DNA of 64,000 nt from Streptomyces sp. RB17 (GCF_009604455.1 NZ_WEGL01000010.1:186001-250000), one strand, 5' to 3'; numbered from the stretch's first letter, positions 53,101-61,262 are shown. The notes: a model not told the origin generated them from the sequence alone. Translations and numbers: made by a program.

Positions 53101-53393
53101 ACGGCTGGCGTTCGCAGAACGACGAGCGCTGGCAGCAGGCGTCGCAGCTCCGGAAGCCCAAGGCAGGCGGGGTCACCGCCTCGGGCCTGCCGCGGCGGGT
53201 GCCCAAGGCCAACCTGGTCTCGGGTGCCGCCGAAACCACCCCCCAGGGGGGCCCACAGGTCTCCCGCGCCCCGGAGGACGTCCGGGGCAGGCTGAGCAAC
53301 CTGCGTCGGGGCGTCCAGCGCGGACGCAGCGCAGGCAGTGAAACGAACGGCCAGGGCTTCGGTCCTGACAGCACCTACAACCAGGAGCGTTAG
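50181..53393 (+). CDS. cvnA: CvnA: NIT-domain sensor histidine kinase-like protein, conservon 2
   Basis: 1,070 residues with the same plan as the first CvnA. TM1 is at about 54-74, followed by an extracellular domain with ENERDITAGPL, TM2 at about 384-408, HAMP, the segment LDHLATRMRRNGENLLVLAG, and the ATPase domain (about 594-700) with LLAELLENATTF and IHDKGIGLTAED. The C-terminal linker differs: it is Tyr/Gln/Glu-rich (EEQAYQEQQQTYGEQ). The final 75 residues again carry SGLPRRVP and end QER. The extracellular sensor has diverged far more than the cytoplasmic part, so the two probably sense different signals. Confidence 0.9.
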   Translation: MRRSKNGPEPSARGNFTPPPRAAAPTPVTGADPAAAPAPSGGRFSPRNWRVPTRLNAILLIPVTVGLVMGGFQVKSSIDTWQQARDAENTARLVRASLTYANALENERDITAGPLLKGKLAKPEDKATITAARNTTDQAADAFDQAAQNMPHESGLERRLKLFRKAEPFLQTLRKDAYTSNFTGVQTEEGYVAVAHPLMEFANELGLGTGNITSYGRTVYAISLTKAALSLERSIGMHMLIKPGPDAPNLASQRVALSSYAYLEGIAVEEYQGGGTEADAAKLESEKADIQAKAAAMVQQAKAKDPNYVAPPSKPEVMITDLATLESTSPLARQQLALKGVTYQNWWAVNTLKFDAYRQIESDMADKAVNEASGIADDAKNSAFITGAVVVVALLLAFILAGAVARQMSRSMRQLRNAAFGIAEQRLPMLVDQLSRTDPGRVDTRVAPIPITTKDEIGEVARAFDQVHREAVRLASEQALLRGNINAIFTNLSRRNQSLIEGQLTLITDLENNEADPDQLENLFRLDHLATRMRRNGENLLVLAGEEPGRRWDQPVPLVDVLRAASSEVEQYERIELSGVPEAEIHGRAVTDLVHLLAELLENATTFSSPQTKVRVTATRLPDGRIMIEIHDKGIGLTAEDFADINHKLANPPTVDAAISQRMGLFVVGRLSDRHGIRVQLRPSGEQAGTTSLVMLPDAITHGGGGETPLDREEFTVSQIIPEQQFQGENFQQMQPMRTAAELGFDDSRYVDVPDDIRELDPVGRSLMREERRAALEAQTFGQPAQPKQEATDAPAGYADPLFDGPQGYQEQQQTSYEEQAYQEQQQTYGEQTYAEPRQASFEEQSYDKPYDEQYYAPNGGYPDPGYAEPAPAPSFQDDWPQQPQQDGYRNGYPAHYAPETESSQAADASERNRVGFDRPEPASSAAHELTDAGLPRRGSGASGSNGSAPAGGTARVQQEAPAPGNPPGAGNDNGWRSQNDERWQQASQLRKPKAGGVTASGLPRRVPKANLVSGAAETTPQGGPQVSRAPEDVRGRLSNLRRGVQRGRSAGSETNGQGFGPDSTYNQER

Positions 53394-53394
53394 T

Positions 53395-53817
53395 GTGAGC
53401 CCGATGAGCCAGGCGGCACAGAACCTGAACTGGTTGATCACCAACTTCGTGGACAACACCCCGGGGGTGTCCCACACGGTGGTGGTCTCCGCCGACGGAC
53501 TCCTTCTGGCGATGTCCGAAGGCTTCCCCCGCGACCGCGCCGACCAGCTCGCGGCCGTCGCCTCCGGTCTGACGTCTCTGACGGCAGGCGCCTCCCGGAT
53601 CTTCGAGGGGGGCAGCGTGAATCAGACGGTTGTGGAGATGGAGCGGGGATTCCTCTTCATCATGTCCATCTCCGACGGCTCGTCCCTTGCGGTGCTCGCC
53701 CACCCGGAAGCGGACATCGGTCTCATCGGGTACGAGATGGCCCTTCTGGTGGACCGTGCGGGCACGGTCCTGACCCCGGATCTCCGTGCGGAGCTCCAGG
53801 GAAGCCTTCTCAACTAA
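53395..53817 (+). CDS. cvnB: CvnB: Roadblock/LC7-domain protein, conservon 2
   Basis: 140 residues from GTG 53395, with GGAG seven bases upstream, beginning VSPMSQAAQNLNWLI. The protein is almost identical to the first CvnB, and its first ~85 bases of domain match nearly base for base. It follows the cvnA stop by one base. Confidence 0.9.
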   Translation: MSPMSQAAQNLNWLITNFVDNTPGVSHTVVVSADGLLLAMSEGFPRDRADQLAAVASGLTSLTAGASRIFEGGSVNQTVVEMERGFLFIMSISDGSSLAVLAHPEADIGLIGYEMALLVDRAGTVLTPDLRAELQGSLLN

Positions 53818-53911
53818 CAGACCAGCGGTGCGTATACGCGTCCCGGGGCCGTAAGGTTTCGGGACGCGGCTCCACACGGATGGGTGCCCGGCACAGTCGG
53901 AGGAGGAGAAA

Positions 53912-54481
53912 GTGGCAACACCCCCAGGCGGTTCGCATTCGGGTAACTGGTCGTACGGTCCTGCCCAGGGCCAGGGCGACGGCTCGGCGAACCGGTACAA
54001 CTTCCCCTCCACCCCGAGCCACCGGCAGCCGTACGCCCCGCAGGGCCCCGGCCCCTCGCCGTACGACCAGCCGCCGGCCCCGCGGATCCAGCCGGTACAG
54101 CCCCAGCGCCGCCCCGAGCCGGCGCCGGCCACGGCATCCAACAACCCCCTGGTGCGTCCGTACGCCATGACCGGCGGCCGGACCCGCCCGCGCTACCAGC
54201 TCGCCATCGAGGCGCTGGTGCACACCACCGCCGCTCCGCACCAGATGCAGGGTCAGCTGCCCGAGCATCAGCGGATCTGCAACCTCTGCCGTGAGATCAA
54301 GTCGGTGGCGGAAATCTCCGCGCTCCTGACAATCCCCCTCGGCGTGGCCAGGATCCTCGTCGCCGACTTGGCGGAGGCGGGCCTGGTCGCCATCCATCAG
54401 CCCGGCGGCGACGAGAACGCCGGTGGCCAGCCAGACGTGACACTGCTCGAAAGGGTGCTCAGTGGACTTCGCAAGCTCTAG
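53912..54481 (+). CDS. cvnC: CvnC: DUF742 protein with Pro/Gln/Tyr-rich N-terminus, conservon 2
   Basis: 189 residues. The DUF742 core (VRPYAMTGGRTRPRYQLAIE to the end) matches the first CvnC closely, but a ~60-residue Pro/Gln/Tyr-rich extension precedes it. A strong GGAGGAGGAG site precedes the GTG. The last 20 bases overlap cvnD. Confidence 0.92.
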   Translation: MATPPGGSHSGNWSYGPAQGQGDGSANRYNFPSTPSHRQPYAPQGPGPSPYDQPPAPRIQPVQPQRRPEPAPATASNNPLVRPYAMTGGRTRPRYQLAIEALVHTTAAPHQMQGQLPEHQRICNLCREIKSVAEISALLTIPLGVARILVADLAEAGLVAIHQPGGDENAGGQPDVTLLERVLSGLRKL

Positions 54482-55043
54482 CGGCGGTCCTTCCCGCTCC
54501 ACCACCTCCGCGAAGATCGTGGTGGCGGGCGGCTTCGGCGTGGGCAAGACCACGTTCGTCGGCGCCGTCTCGGAGATCAACCCGCTGCGCACAGAGGCCG
54601 TCATGACGTCCGCTTCGGCCGGCATCGACGACCTCACCCACACCGGAGACAAGACGACCACGACGGTCGCCATGGACTTCGGCCGTATCACCCTCGACCA
54701 GGACCTGATCCTCTACCTCTTCGGTACGCCGGGCCAGGACCGGTTCTGGTTCATGTGGGACGACCTGGTACGCGGTGCGATCGGCGCGGTGGTGCTCGTG
54801 GACACCCGGCGCCTCGCCGACTGCTTCCCCGCGGTCGACTACTTCGAGAACAGCGGCCTGCCCTTCGTCATCGCGCTGAACGGCTTCGACGGCAACCAGC
54901 CGTACAACCCGGACGAGGTCCGCGAGGCGCTGCAGATCGGGCCGGACACGCCGATCATCACGACGGATGCCCGTCACCGGGCCGACGCCAAGTCCACGCT
55001 GATCACGCTCGTGGAGCACGCTCTGATGGCTCGGCTTCGGTAG
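54462..55043 (+). CDS. cvnD: CvnD: Ras-like small GTPase, conservon 2
   Basis: 193 residues. P-loop GGFGVGKTTF and LFGTPGQDRFWF are as in the first CvnD; the proteins differ mainly in the first 15 residues and at a few C-terminal positions. Long DNA stretches, for example around 54751-54850 against 49500-49600, are identical at silent positions too. Confidence 0.93.
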   Translation: MDFASSSGGPSRSTTSAKIVVAGGFGVGKTTFVGAVSEINPLRTEAVMTSASAGIDDLTHTGDKTTTTVAMDFGRITLDQDLILYLFGTPGQDRFWFMWDDLVRGAIGAVVLVDTRRLADCFPAVDYFENSGLPFVIALNGFDGNQPYNPDEVREALQIGPDTPIITTDARHRADAKSTLITLVEHALMARLR

Positions 55044-55079
55044 TTCGGCCACTGGGCTGCCACGGCAGGTCGTACGCCG

Positions 55080-55142
55080 TCTGCGGGTGGTTCCTGGTTG
55101 CTCGCGCAGTTCCCCGCGCCCCTTACGGGGCGCGGGGTTTCT
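55080..55142 (+). terminator. Repeat-derived terminator downstream of conservon 2
   Basis: An 11-bp perfect stem CCCCGCGCCCC/GGGGCGCGGGG (55112-55122 with 55127-55137) is followed by TTTCTTGTT. The stem is part of a GC-rich repeat with related copies near 33651-33710 and 6092-6152. Confidence 0.85.
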
Positions 55143-55167
55143 TGTTCCTCGGCGGCGTACACGCCAA

Positions 55168-55198
55168 GAAGGGCCCCTCCGCAGTGGAGGGGCCCTTC
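55168..55198. terminator. Terminator downstream of accE
   Basis: A 13-bp perfect stem (55168-55180 with 55186-55198) with a 5-base loop lies 23 bp past the accE stop on the minus strand. Confidence 0.82.
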
Positions 55199-55221
55199 AA
55201 GAACCGGTGGAGCGGCGCAGC

Positions 55222-55419
55222 CTAGCCGTGCCAGCTGTGTGGGGCACGGAAGCCGCCCTCGCGTTCCAGGCGGCGCCAGCCGGCCTTGGCGCGGGCTCGG
55301 TGGGTGTGGGCCGACGGCGTCGGCTGGGCGGCCGCGCGGGCCAGGAGGACGGCCGTGATGGCGGCGACTTCCTCGGGCTCGGCGTGGCCCTTCTCGACGC
55401 GGATGTCAGGAGTGCTCAT
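55222..55419 (-). CDS. accE: Acyl-CoA carboxylase epsilon subunit
   Basis: A 65-residue epsilon subunit. The N-terminal IRVEKGHAEPEEVAAITAVL helix is the family mark, and the end GGFRAPHSWHG is also conserved. It stimulates acyl-CoA carboxylase complexes of actinomycetes and binds the beta subunit. It lies 57 bp downstream of accB. Confidence 0.93.
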   Translation of the reverse strand: MSTPDIRVEKGHAEPEEVAAITAVLLARAAAQPTPSAHTHRARAKAGWRRLEREGGFRAPHSWHG

Positions 55420-55476
55420 GGGTGTCAGTCTCCGTGAGAGAGAGGTCCGCGGGGTTGCCGCGGCGGGTCCGCTCGG

Positions 55477-57072
55477 TTACTGCGGGGGGTTGCCGTGCTT
55501 GCGCGAGGGCAGGTCGGCGTGCTTGGACTGCAGCATGGCCAGGGACTTGACCAGGACCTCACGGGTCTCGGCGGGGTCGATGACGTCGTCCACGAGGCCG
55601 CGCTCGGCCGCGTAGTACGGGTGCATCAGCTCGGCCTTGTACTCCTTGACCATCTTCTGGCGCGTGGCCTCGGGGTCCTCCGCCTGCGCGATCTGGCGGC
55701 GGAAGATGACGTTCGCGGCGCCTTCCGCGCCCATGACGGCGATCTCGTTGGTCGGCCAGGCGTAGGTGAGGTCGGCGCCGATCGACTGGGAGTCCATGAC
55801 GATGTAGGCACCTCCGTACGCCTTGCGCAGGATCAGCGAAATCCTCGGCACGGTCGCGTTGCAGTAGGCGTACAGCAGCTTCGCGCCGTGGCGGATGATT
55901 CCGCCGTGCTCCTGGTCGACACCGGGGAGGAACCCCGGCACGTCCAGGAAGGTGACGATCGGGATATTGAAAGCGTCACACATCTGGACAAAGCGCGCAG
56001 CTTTTTCACTCGCCTCGATGTCCAGGACGCCGGCCAGCACCTGCGGCTGGTTGGCGATGATGCCGACCACCTGGCCGTCCAGACGGGCCAGCGCACAGAT
56101 GATGTTCCGCGCCCAGCGCTCGTGGACCTCCAGGTACTCGCCGTCGTCGACGATCTCCTCGATGACCTTGGCCATGTCGTACGGCCGGTTGCCGTCGGCC
56201 GGGACCAGGTCGAGCAGGACGTCACTGCGGCGCTCCACCGCGTCGGACGACTCCACCCGGGGCGGGTTCTCCCGGTTGTTCTGCGGCAGGAGCGACAACA
56301 GGTACCGCACCTCGGCGATGCAGGTCTCCTCGTCGTCGTACGCGAAGTGGCACACGCCGGAGGTCTCGGCGTGGACGTCGGCGCCGCCCAGGCCGTTCTG
56401 GGTGATCTCCTCGCCGGTGACCGCCTTGACCACGTCCGGGCCCGTGATGAACATCTGGGACGTCTCACGGACCATGAAGACGAAGTCGGTCAGGGCGGGC
56501 GAGTAGGCCGCGCCGCCGGCGCACGGGCCGAGCATCACCGAGATCTGCGGGATGACACCGGACGCCTTGGTGTTGCGCTGGAAGATGCCGCCGTAGCCGG
56601 CGAGGGCGGAGACGCCTTCCTGGATGCGGGCGCCCGCGCCGTCGTTCAGCGACACGAGAGGCGCGCCGGCCGCGATGGCCATGTCCATGATCTTGTGGAT
56701 CTTGGTGGCGTGGGCCTCGCCCAGCGCACCGCCGAAGATCCGGAAGTCGTGGGCGTAGACGAAGACCGTACGGCCCTCCACCGTGCCCCAGCCGGTGATG
56801 ACACCGTCGGTGTACGGCTTCTTCGCCTCCAGGCCGAAGCCCTGCGCACGGTGCCGACGCAGCTGCTCGACCTCCTGGAAGGACCCCGGGTCCAGGAGCA
56901 GCTCGATCCGCTCCCGCGCCGTCAGCTTGCCCTTGGCGTGCTGCGCCTCGGTCGCCTTCTCGCTGGGGCCCGCCACGGCCCGGGCACGAATGTCGTGCAG
57001 CTCGGCGACCCGTCCGCGCGCGTCCGTCGGCTCGCCGGTCGGCTCACCCGTCGTCTCTTCCAAAACGGTCAT
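55477..57072 (-). CDS. accB: Acyl-CoA (acetyl/propionyl-CoA) carboxylase beta subunit
   Basis: A 531-residue carboxyltransferase. The crotonase-fold N-domain carries LTARERIELLLDPGSF and the oxyanion region LNDGAGARIQEGVSALAGYG; the C-domain carries PGFLPGVDQEHGGIIRHGAK and the oxyanion loop KAYGGAYIVMDSQSIGADL. It transfers CO2 from biotin to acetyl- or propionyl-CoA and works with a biotinylated alpha subunit, not encoded here. With accE it resembles the S. coelicolor accB-accE unit. Confidence 0.95.
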   Translation of the reverse strand: MTVLEETTGEPTGEPTDARGRVAELHDIRARAVAGPSEKATEAQHAKGKLTARERIELLLDPGSFQEVEQLRRHRAQGFGLEAKKPYTDGVITGWGTVEGRTVFVYAHDFRIFGGALGEAHATKIHKIMDMAIAAGAPLVSLNDGAGARIQEGVSALAGYGGIFQRNTKASGVIPQISVMLGPCAGGAAYSPALTDFVFMVRETSQMFITGPDVVKAVTGEEITQNGLGGADVHAETSGVCHFAYDDEETCIAEVRYLLSLLPQNNRENPPRVESSDAVERRSDVLLDLVPADGNRPYDMAKVIEEIVDDGEYLEVHERWARNIICALARLDGQVVGIIANQPQVLAGVLDIEASEKAARFVQMCDAFNIPIVTFLDVPGFLPGVDQEHGGIIRHGAKLLYAYCNATVPRISLILRKAYGGAYIVMDSQSIGADLTYAWPTNEIAVMGAEGAANVIFRRQIAQAEDPEATRQKMVKEYKAELMHPYYAAERGLVDDVIDPAETREVLVKSLAMLQSKHADLPSRKHGNPPQ

Positions 57073-57435
57073 GTAGCGACCTTACGAAGGACACCAAGGA
57101 AAGCGAGCCGTTGACTCCGTACAGTCTCCGGCCCGTTTTCCTGGTACCAGTGAACAGAACCGTGGCCGCGTGCAGCCGTTCCGACTGCTTACGGGGCATC
57201 GGGGTTGTGGAGGAGCCACAAAGGCGCCGCGTGAGAGCCGCCCCACATTCATGGCCGGCGCGTGCATCCCCCGGAGTGACACGGCCCCCTCGGACGGCGG
57301 CCCACCCCGAAGGACCGTGACTTGAGGTTACCGCAGAGTCACCCTGCGGATGATGTTGAAAACCGGACGGAATAGGTCTACGGTCGGAAGCGTTAGGTTG
57401 GTTGAACGTTAAACAGAAATCTCCAGGAGGACATC
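57073..57435. promoter_or_regulatory. Divergent intergenic region accB-yceI with a GTTNAACGTTNAAC dyad
   Basis: The 363 bases hold no gene. The dyad GTTGAACGTTAAAC (57401-57414) lies about 20 bp before the yceI ribosome site and is A/T-rich, as expected of a repressor or activator site at the yceI promoter. The accB side shows no clear motif. Confidence 0.5.
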
Positions 57436-58035
57436 ATGGGCATCTTCAGCCGCAAGGACAACACCACCCCGCAGACCCCTGCCGCCGGTCCCGACCGGAC
57501 CGCGCTGACCGGTGACTACACGATCGACCCGGCGCACACCACGATCGGTTTCGTGGCGCGCCACGCGATGGTGACCAACGTCAAGGGCGCCTTCCAGGAC
57601 TTCACCGGCACCCTGCACCTGGACGGGGCCGACCCCGGCAGTTCCACCGCCACGCTCGACGTCAAGATGGAGAGCATCGACACCGGCAACACCGACCGGG
57701 ACGGCCACCTGAAGTCCTCCGACTTCTTCAAGACCGACGAGTTCCCGGTCATGACCTTCCGCTCCACCAAGGCGGAAGCCCTGGGCGGCGACGACTACCG
57801 CATCACCGGTGACCTCTCCCTCCTCGGCGTGACCAAGCCGATCACCATCGACCTGGAGTTCAACGGCGCCGCGAAGGACCCGTTCGGCAACGAGCGCGTC
57901 GGCTTCGAGGGCAAGGCCGAGATCCTGCGCTCCGAGTGGGGGCTCACGTGGAACGCGGCGCTGGAGACCGGCGGGATGCTCGTCTCCGACAAGATCAAGC
58001 TGAACTTCGACATCTCGGCGATCAAGCAGGCCTGA
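57436..58035 (+). CDS. YceI-family lipid-binding protein
   Basis: A 199-residue lipocalin-like beta barrel. YceI signatures are GDYTIDPAHTTIGFVARHAM (residues 26-45), STATLDVKMESIDTGNTDRD, and SDFFKTDEFPVMTFRST. The family binds isoprenoids or other lipids. No signal peptide is present; the N-terminus is cytosolic (MGIFSRKDNTTPQTP). AGGAGG precedes the ATG. A hairpin follows at 58063-58102. Confidence 0.93.
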   Translation: MGIFSRKDNTTPQTPAAGPDRTALTGDYTIDPAHTTIGFVARHAMVTNVKGAFQDFTGTLHLDGADPGSSTATLDVKMESIDTGNTDRDGHLKSSDFFKTDEFPVMTFRSTKAEALGGDDYRITGDLSLLGVTKPITIDLEFNGAAKDPFGNERVGFEGKAEILRSEWGLTWNAALETGGMLVSDKIKLNFDISAIKQA

Positions 58036-58062
58036 GCCTTAGGCGGTTCGGCCTCCGACACG

Positions 58063-58102
58063 CGAGCGCGCCCGCTCCCCGGAAACGGGAGGCGGGCGCT
58101 CG
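58063..58102. terminator. Hairpin after yceI
   Basis: A G/C-rich imperfect stem, CGAGCG at 58063-58068 with CGCTCG at 58097-58102, with CCCGC/GCGGG inside and a short bulge. It lies 27 bp past the yceI stop. Confidence 0.6.
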
Positions 58103-58217
58103 TGTGTGCTGCCGGCTTGGCGCCACCGCGGGAGCGCGGCACCGACCGGATGCCGGCCGGGGAGCGGAAGGGCGCTGTGCCGGCTCGGGCTGCGTCCCGG
58201 TCAGCCGGCCTCGCTGG

Positions 58218-59300
58218 TCAACGGGCCTTCTCCGCCTGCCTGGTGGCAGTCTGCCGGTGAACGGTACGCCCGTCGGCGCGGCCGGTGACGGGCAGGAGCC
58301 ACCACGCCGCCGCGATCGACAGGGCCGCGCCCAGCGCGATCGCGGCCAGCCGGGTCGGGAGCAGGTCCGTCGCGTCCTGGCCGAAGTAGCCGAGGAGGAG
58401 GGACAGGGCCGTGGTCATTCCGGCAGCCCAGTAGGCGTAGGTGAGCGGGCGCAGCCACAGGGCGACGGCGAGGACCGCGAACATCACCGCCACCGACGCC
58501 CGGCCGGTGATGCCCGCGGCCGCCACGCCGGTGGCCAGCAGCGTCCCCACGGTCGCACCGGCGAAGCGCTCGACTCCCTTGCGCAGTACGTCCCCTCGAC
58601 CCCGGTTGCCGCCGGCGGCGACGTACACCGTGAGAACGGCCCAGGGCCAGTGGTCGTCGAAGAGGAGCCGGCCGCAGAGGAACGCCGCCGCCACCGCGGC
58701 CGCCAGTTGCACGGCCATGCGGGTGCTGGGGCGCGGGTGCAGACGGGAGGCCCTGCGGGGCGCGGCCGGCTCGGGCTCCGGCCGCCAGGGGCCGTACCGG
58801 TCGGCGAGACCCTGGACCAGCCAGACGCAGGCGCAGGCCAGAACGGCGATCACCGCCGACCAGAACCAGCTCACCAGCCCGCTCTCGGCGGCGGTCGGCA
58901 GCGCCGGTCCGGGGACGACGAGCAGCGCCACGAACGGCAGGGTCATCAGCGTGCCCGCCCTGCTCGCCGCGGGGCCGTAGCGGCGGATCCAGACGCACAG
59001 CGAGATGCCCAGCGTGAAGACGGCGGCGCCGAGGGCGTAGTCGTGCATGATCAGGCGGCCCAGGAACTGGGCGCCGGCGGCCGTCGCGGGCAGCAGCACG
59101 AGGGCCGCCGCCCTGCGGCGCGCGGGCGCGGTGCGTTGCGTCGAGGACAGGGGCAGGGTCAGGGCGACCGCGAGGACGGGGACGTCGGTGTGCAGTCCGG
59201 CGGCGCCCTCCAGCCACAGGGCGGCTCCCCAGCACAGCAGGACCGCCGTCATCGTCAGCAGAGATTCGTACGCGTTGCGTATGAGTTTTCGACCCACCAT
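58218..59300 (-). CDS. FUSC-family membrane protein
   Basis: A 360-residue membrane protein with about eight to ten hydrophobic helices in two blocks separated by a basic cytoplasmic loop (EPEPAAPRRASRLHPRPST). The second block contains GKGVERFAGATVGTLLATG-like features (VERFAGATVGTLLATGV), typical of FUSC / aromatic-acid exporter-type domains, and WPWAVLTVYVAAGGNRGR. It lacks the soluble N-terminal domain of larger members. The divergent MarR gene is the likely regulator. The exported compound is unknown. Confidence 0.85.
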   Translation of the reverse strand: MVGRKLIRNAYESLLTMTAVLLCWGAALWLEGAAGLHTDVPVLAVALTLPLSSTQRTAPARRRAAALVLLPATAAGAQFLGRLIMHDYALGAAVFTLGISLCVWIRRYGPAASRAGTLMTLPFVALLVVPGPALPTAAESGLVSWFWSAVIAVLACACVWLVQGLADRYGPWRPEPEPAAPRRASRLHPRPSTRMAVQLAAAVAAAFLCGRLLFDDHWPWAVLTVYVAAGGNRGRGDVLRKGVERFAGATVGTLLATGVAAAGITGRASVAVMFAVLAVALWLRPLTYAYWAAGMTTALSLLLGYFGQDATDLLPTRLAAIALGAALSIAAAWWLLPVTGRADGRTVHRQTATRQAEKAR

Positions 59301-59356
59301 TCGACCATACAGGGGACTGAACTCAAGACTAGTAAGCAGTTGCGTACGATCTTCCC

Positions 59357-59803
59357 ATGGATCACCTCTCCGAAGCCGCCCGGCTCCGTCGCGCCGTCGT
59401 CCTGCTCAACCGGCGTCTGCGGCAGGAGCGCGGGGACGGGAGTCTCAGCCCCAACCAGCTCGCCGTGCTCGGATATCTGCACCGGCACGGGCCGTCGACG
59501 CCCGGTGACATCGCGGCGGAGGAGCGACAGCGGCCGCAGTCGCTCACCCGGGTCTACGCCGACCTGGAGGCCGAGGGGCTGATCGTGCGGGAGCGGGGCA
59601 CGGACGACCGGCGCCAGTCCGTGCTGTCGCTCACCGGGTCCGGACGGCAGGCGCTGGGGCGGGACATGGCCGAGCGGGACGCCTGGCTGGCCGTGGCCCT
59701 CGGGTCGCTCGGCGAGACCGAGCGCGGCGTACTCGCGCTGGCGGCCGGGCTGATGGAACGGCTGGGGTCCCTGGAGACGGGCGAAGAGGGCGAGCGCCGT
59801 TGA
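59357..59803 (+). CDS. MarR-family transcriptional regulator
   Basis: A 148-residue MarR protein with the winged helix PSTPGDIAAEERQRPQSLTR (recognition helix) and the wing GLIVRERGTDDRRQSVLSLT. It is divergent from the FUSC transporter with a 56-bp gap, an arrangement typical of MarR-controlled efflux. The operator cannot be fixed with confidence; the gap contains the palindromic hexamer ACTAGT. No ribosome site precedes the ATG. Confidence 0.92.
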   Translation: MDHLSEAARLRRAVVLLNRRLRQERGDGSLSPNQLAVLGYLHRHGPSTPGDIAAEERQRPQSLTRVYADLEAEGLIVRERGTDDRRQSVLSLTGSGRQALGRDMAERDAWLAVALGSLGETERGVLALAAGLMERLGSLETGEEGERR

Positions 59804-59843
59804 CGGACGGGGACGGCCCGCGCACAGCGACCCCCTGCACCCC

Positions 59844-61214
59844 TCAGAAACCCCCGCCGAAGTCGCCGCCGCCCCCGTCTCCGCCGCCGAAGTCCCCACC
59901 GTCCCCGAACCCGCCCCCGAAGTCCTCGGCGTCGAAGTCCGTGCCGGAGACGTCGCCGCCCTGGTGGTCGCCCCCGAAGTCGCCACCGTAGCCGGGGCCG
60001 AAGTCGCCGTACCCGGCGCCGTAGTCGGCCGCGTACGAGGGGGTGGCCATGATGCTGCCGAGGAGGGTGCCGACGAGCAGGCCGGGCAGGATGCCGCCGC
60101 CGAAGTAGCCGCCCGCCCAGGGGCCGTAGGCGGGGCCCGCGTCCCAGTAGGGGCGGCGGCCCTGGTCGGTGTCGACCTCGCGGATGACCGGGTCACGGCC
60201 GTCGGCCAGCCGGGTGGCGTCGGCCGCGCAGACCGGCACCCGGCGCGGGGCGCCGCCGGGCGGGGTCCAGTCGGCGTCGGCCACCGAGGGGCCGTGCCGC
60301 GGATCGAAGAAGCAGGGCGGACGGCGCTCGGGCAGGGGGCGGCCCTCGCGGCGGGCGGCGAGGCGGGCCAGGGAGAACCGGCCGTCCTCCAGGGCCTCGG
60401 TGACCGTGCGGACGTCCTCGGGGCGGCTCGCCTGCGCCATCCGCTGTTTGGCGGTGTCGTAGGCGTCGAGGGCGTGTGTGTAGTCGTCGCGCATCGCGTC
60501 GTCGGCGCCGGGGTCGGCCGGCTGGAAGTCGAGGCGGTCCAGTTCCTCGCCGAAGGCGGTGATGTCCTCGTCCACGACCACCCGGAGGCGGTCCAGGGCG
60601 GCCCGTTGCTCCTCCTCGCGCCGGCGGCGGCTGCGGCGCACCAGTACGTAGGCCCCGGCACCGCCCGCCACCAGCACCGCGGCCACCGCGATCAGGGCCG
60701 TCGCGGAGGATCCCCCGGCGGAGCCGCCCCAGCTCGTCGGGGCGTGGCCGCCCATGTTCGCCAGGGCGCGGTCGGTGAAGTCGGTGAGCTGGGCCCCCGC
60801 CGGCTCACCCTGGACGCTCGACACCAGGTTCCGCCGGGCCGTCGCCGACATCACGGAGGAGTCGGCCCGCGCGTCGAAGCGGTCGCCGAGGCGGATGCCG
60901 TACAGGCCGGTGATGCCGGTGGCCGCCCGCAGGTCGGAGAAGAGGTTCGCGGTCGGGTAGCCGGCCGGGAGCACCGCGATGAACAGCGGTTTGTCCGCGC
61001 CCTTGATGCGTCGGGCGAGCGCGTCGGCATCGGCCTTCGGCAGCTGGGCCGAGGCGGCCGGATCGACGTAGACCGGGCTCTTGCGGAGGGCCTGGGCGAT
61101 GGCGGAGATGCTCGTGTCCGCGCTCGCCCCGGGGGCGAACACGGTCGCGACGACCAGGGTGAGGGCAGCCAGCAGCAGGGCTGGGAGGCTTCGGGTCCGC
61201 AGGACGGCCTTCAT
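59844..61214 (-). CDS. Secreted-domain membrane protein, TPM-like, with Gly/Asp-rich tail
   Basis: A 456-residue protein. A signal peptide ends at ASA (about residue 33). The extracellular domain (about 34-170) contains VYVDPAASAQLPKADADALA and LFIAVLPAGYPTA, resembling TPM-type domains. A single TM helix (about 175-197) is followed by a basic RRSRRRREEE stretch, a cytoplasmic helical region and a C-terminal Gly/Asp/Phe-rich tail (FGGGFGDGGDFGGGDGG). Such tails are typical of a group of actinobacterial membrane proteins without known function. It lies downstream of the GH3 gene on the same strand. Confidence 0.8.
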   Translation of the reverse strand: MKAVLRTRSLPALLLAALTLVVATVFAPGASADTSISAIAQALRKSPVYVDPAASAQLPKADADALARRIKGADKPLFIAVLPAGYPTANLFSDLRAATGITGLYGIRLGDRFDARADSSVMSATARRNLVSSVQGEPAGAQLTDFTDRALANMGGHAPTSWGGSAGGSSATALIAVAAVLVAGGAGAYVLVRRSRRRREEEQRAALDRLRVVVDEDITAFGEELDRLDFQPADPGADDAMRDDYTHALDAYDTAKQRMAQASRPEDVRTVTEALEDGRFSLARLAARREGRPLPERRPPCFFDPRHGPSVADADWTPPGGAPRRVPVCAADATRLADGRDPVIREVDTDQGRRPYWDAGPAYGPWAGGYFGGGILPGLLVGTLLGSIMATPSYAADYGAGYGDFGPGYGGDFGGDHQGGDVSGTDFDAEDFGGGFGDGGDFGGGDGGGGDFGGGF

Positions 61215-61262
61215 CCTTCGAAGCTACCCGAAGCCCCCCTTAATCGGTCATACCGTCCGGGT

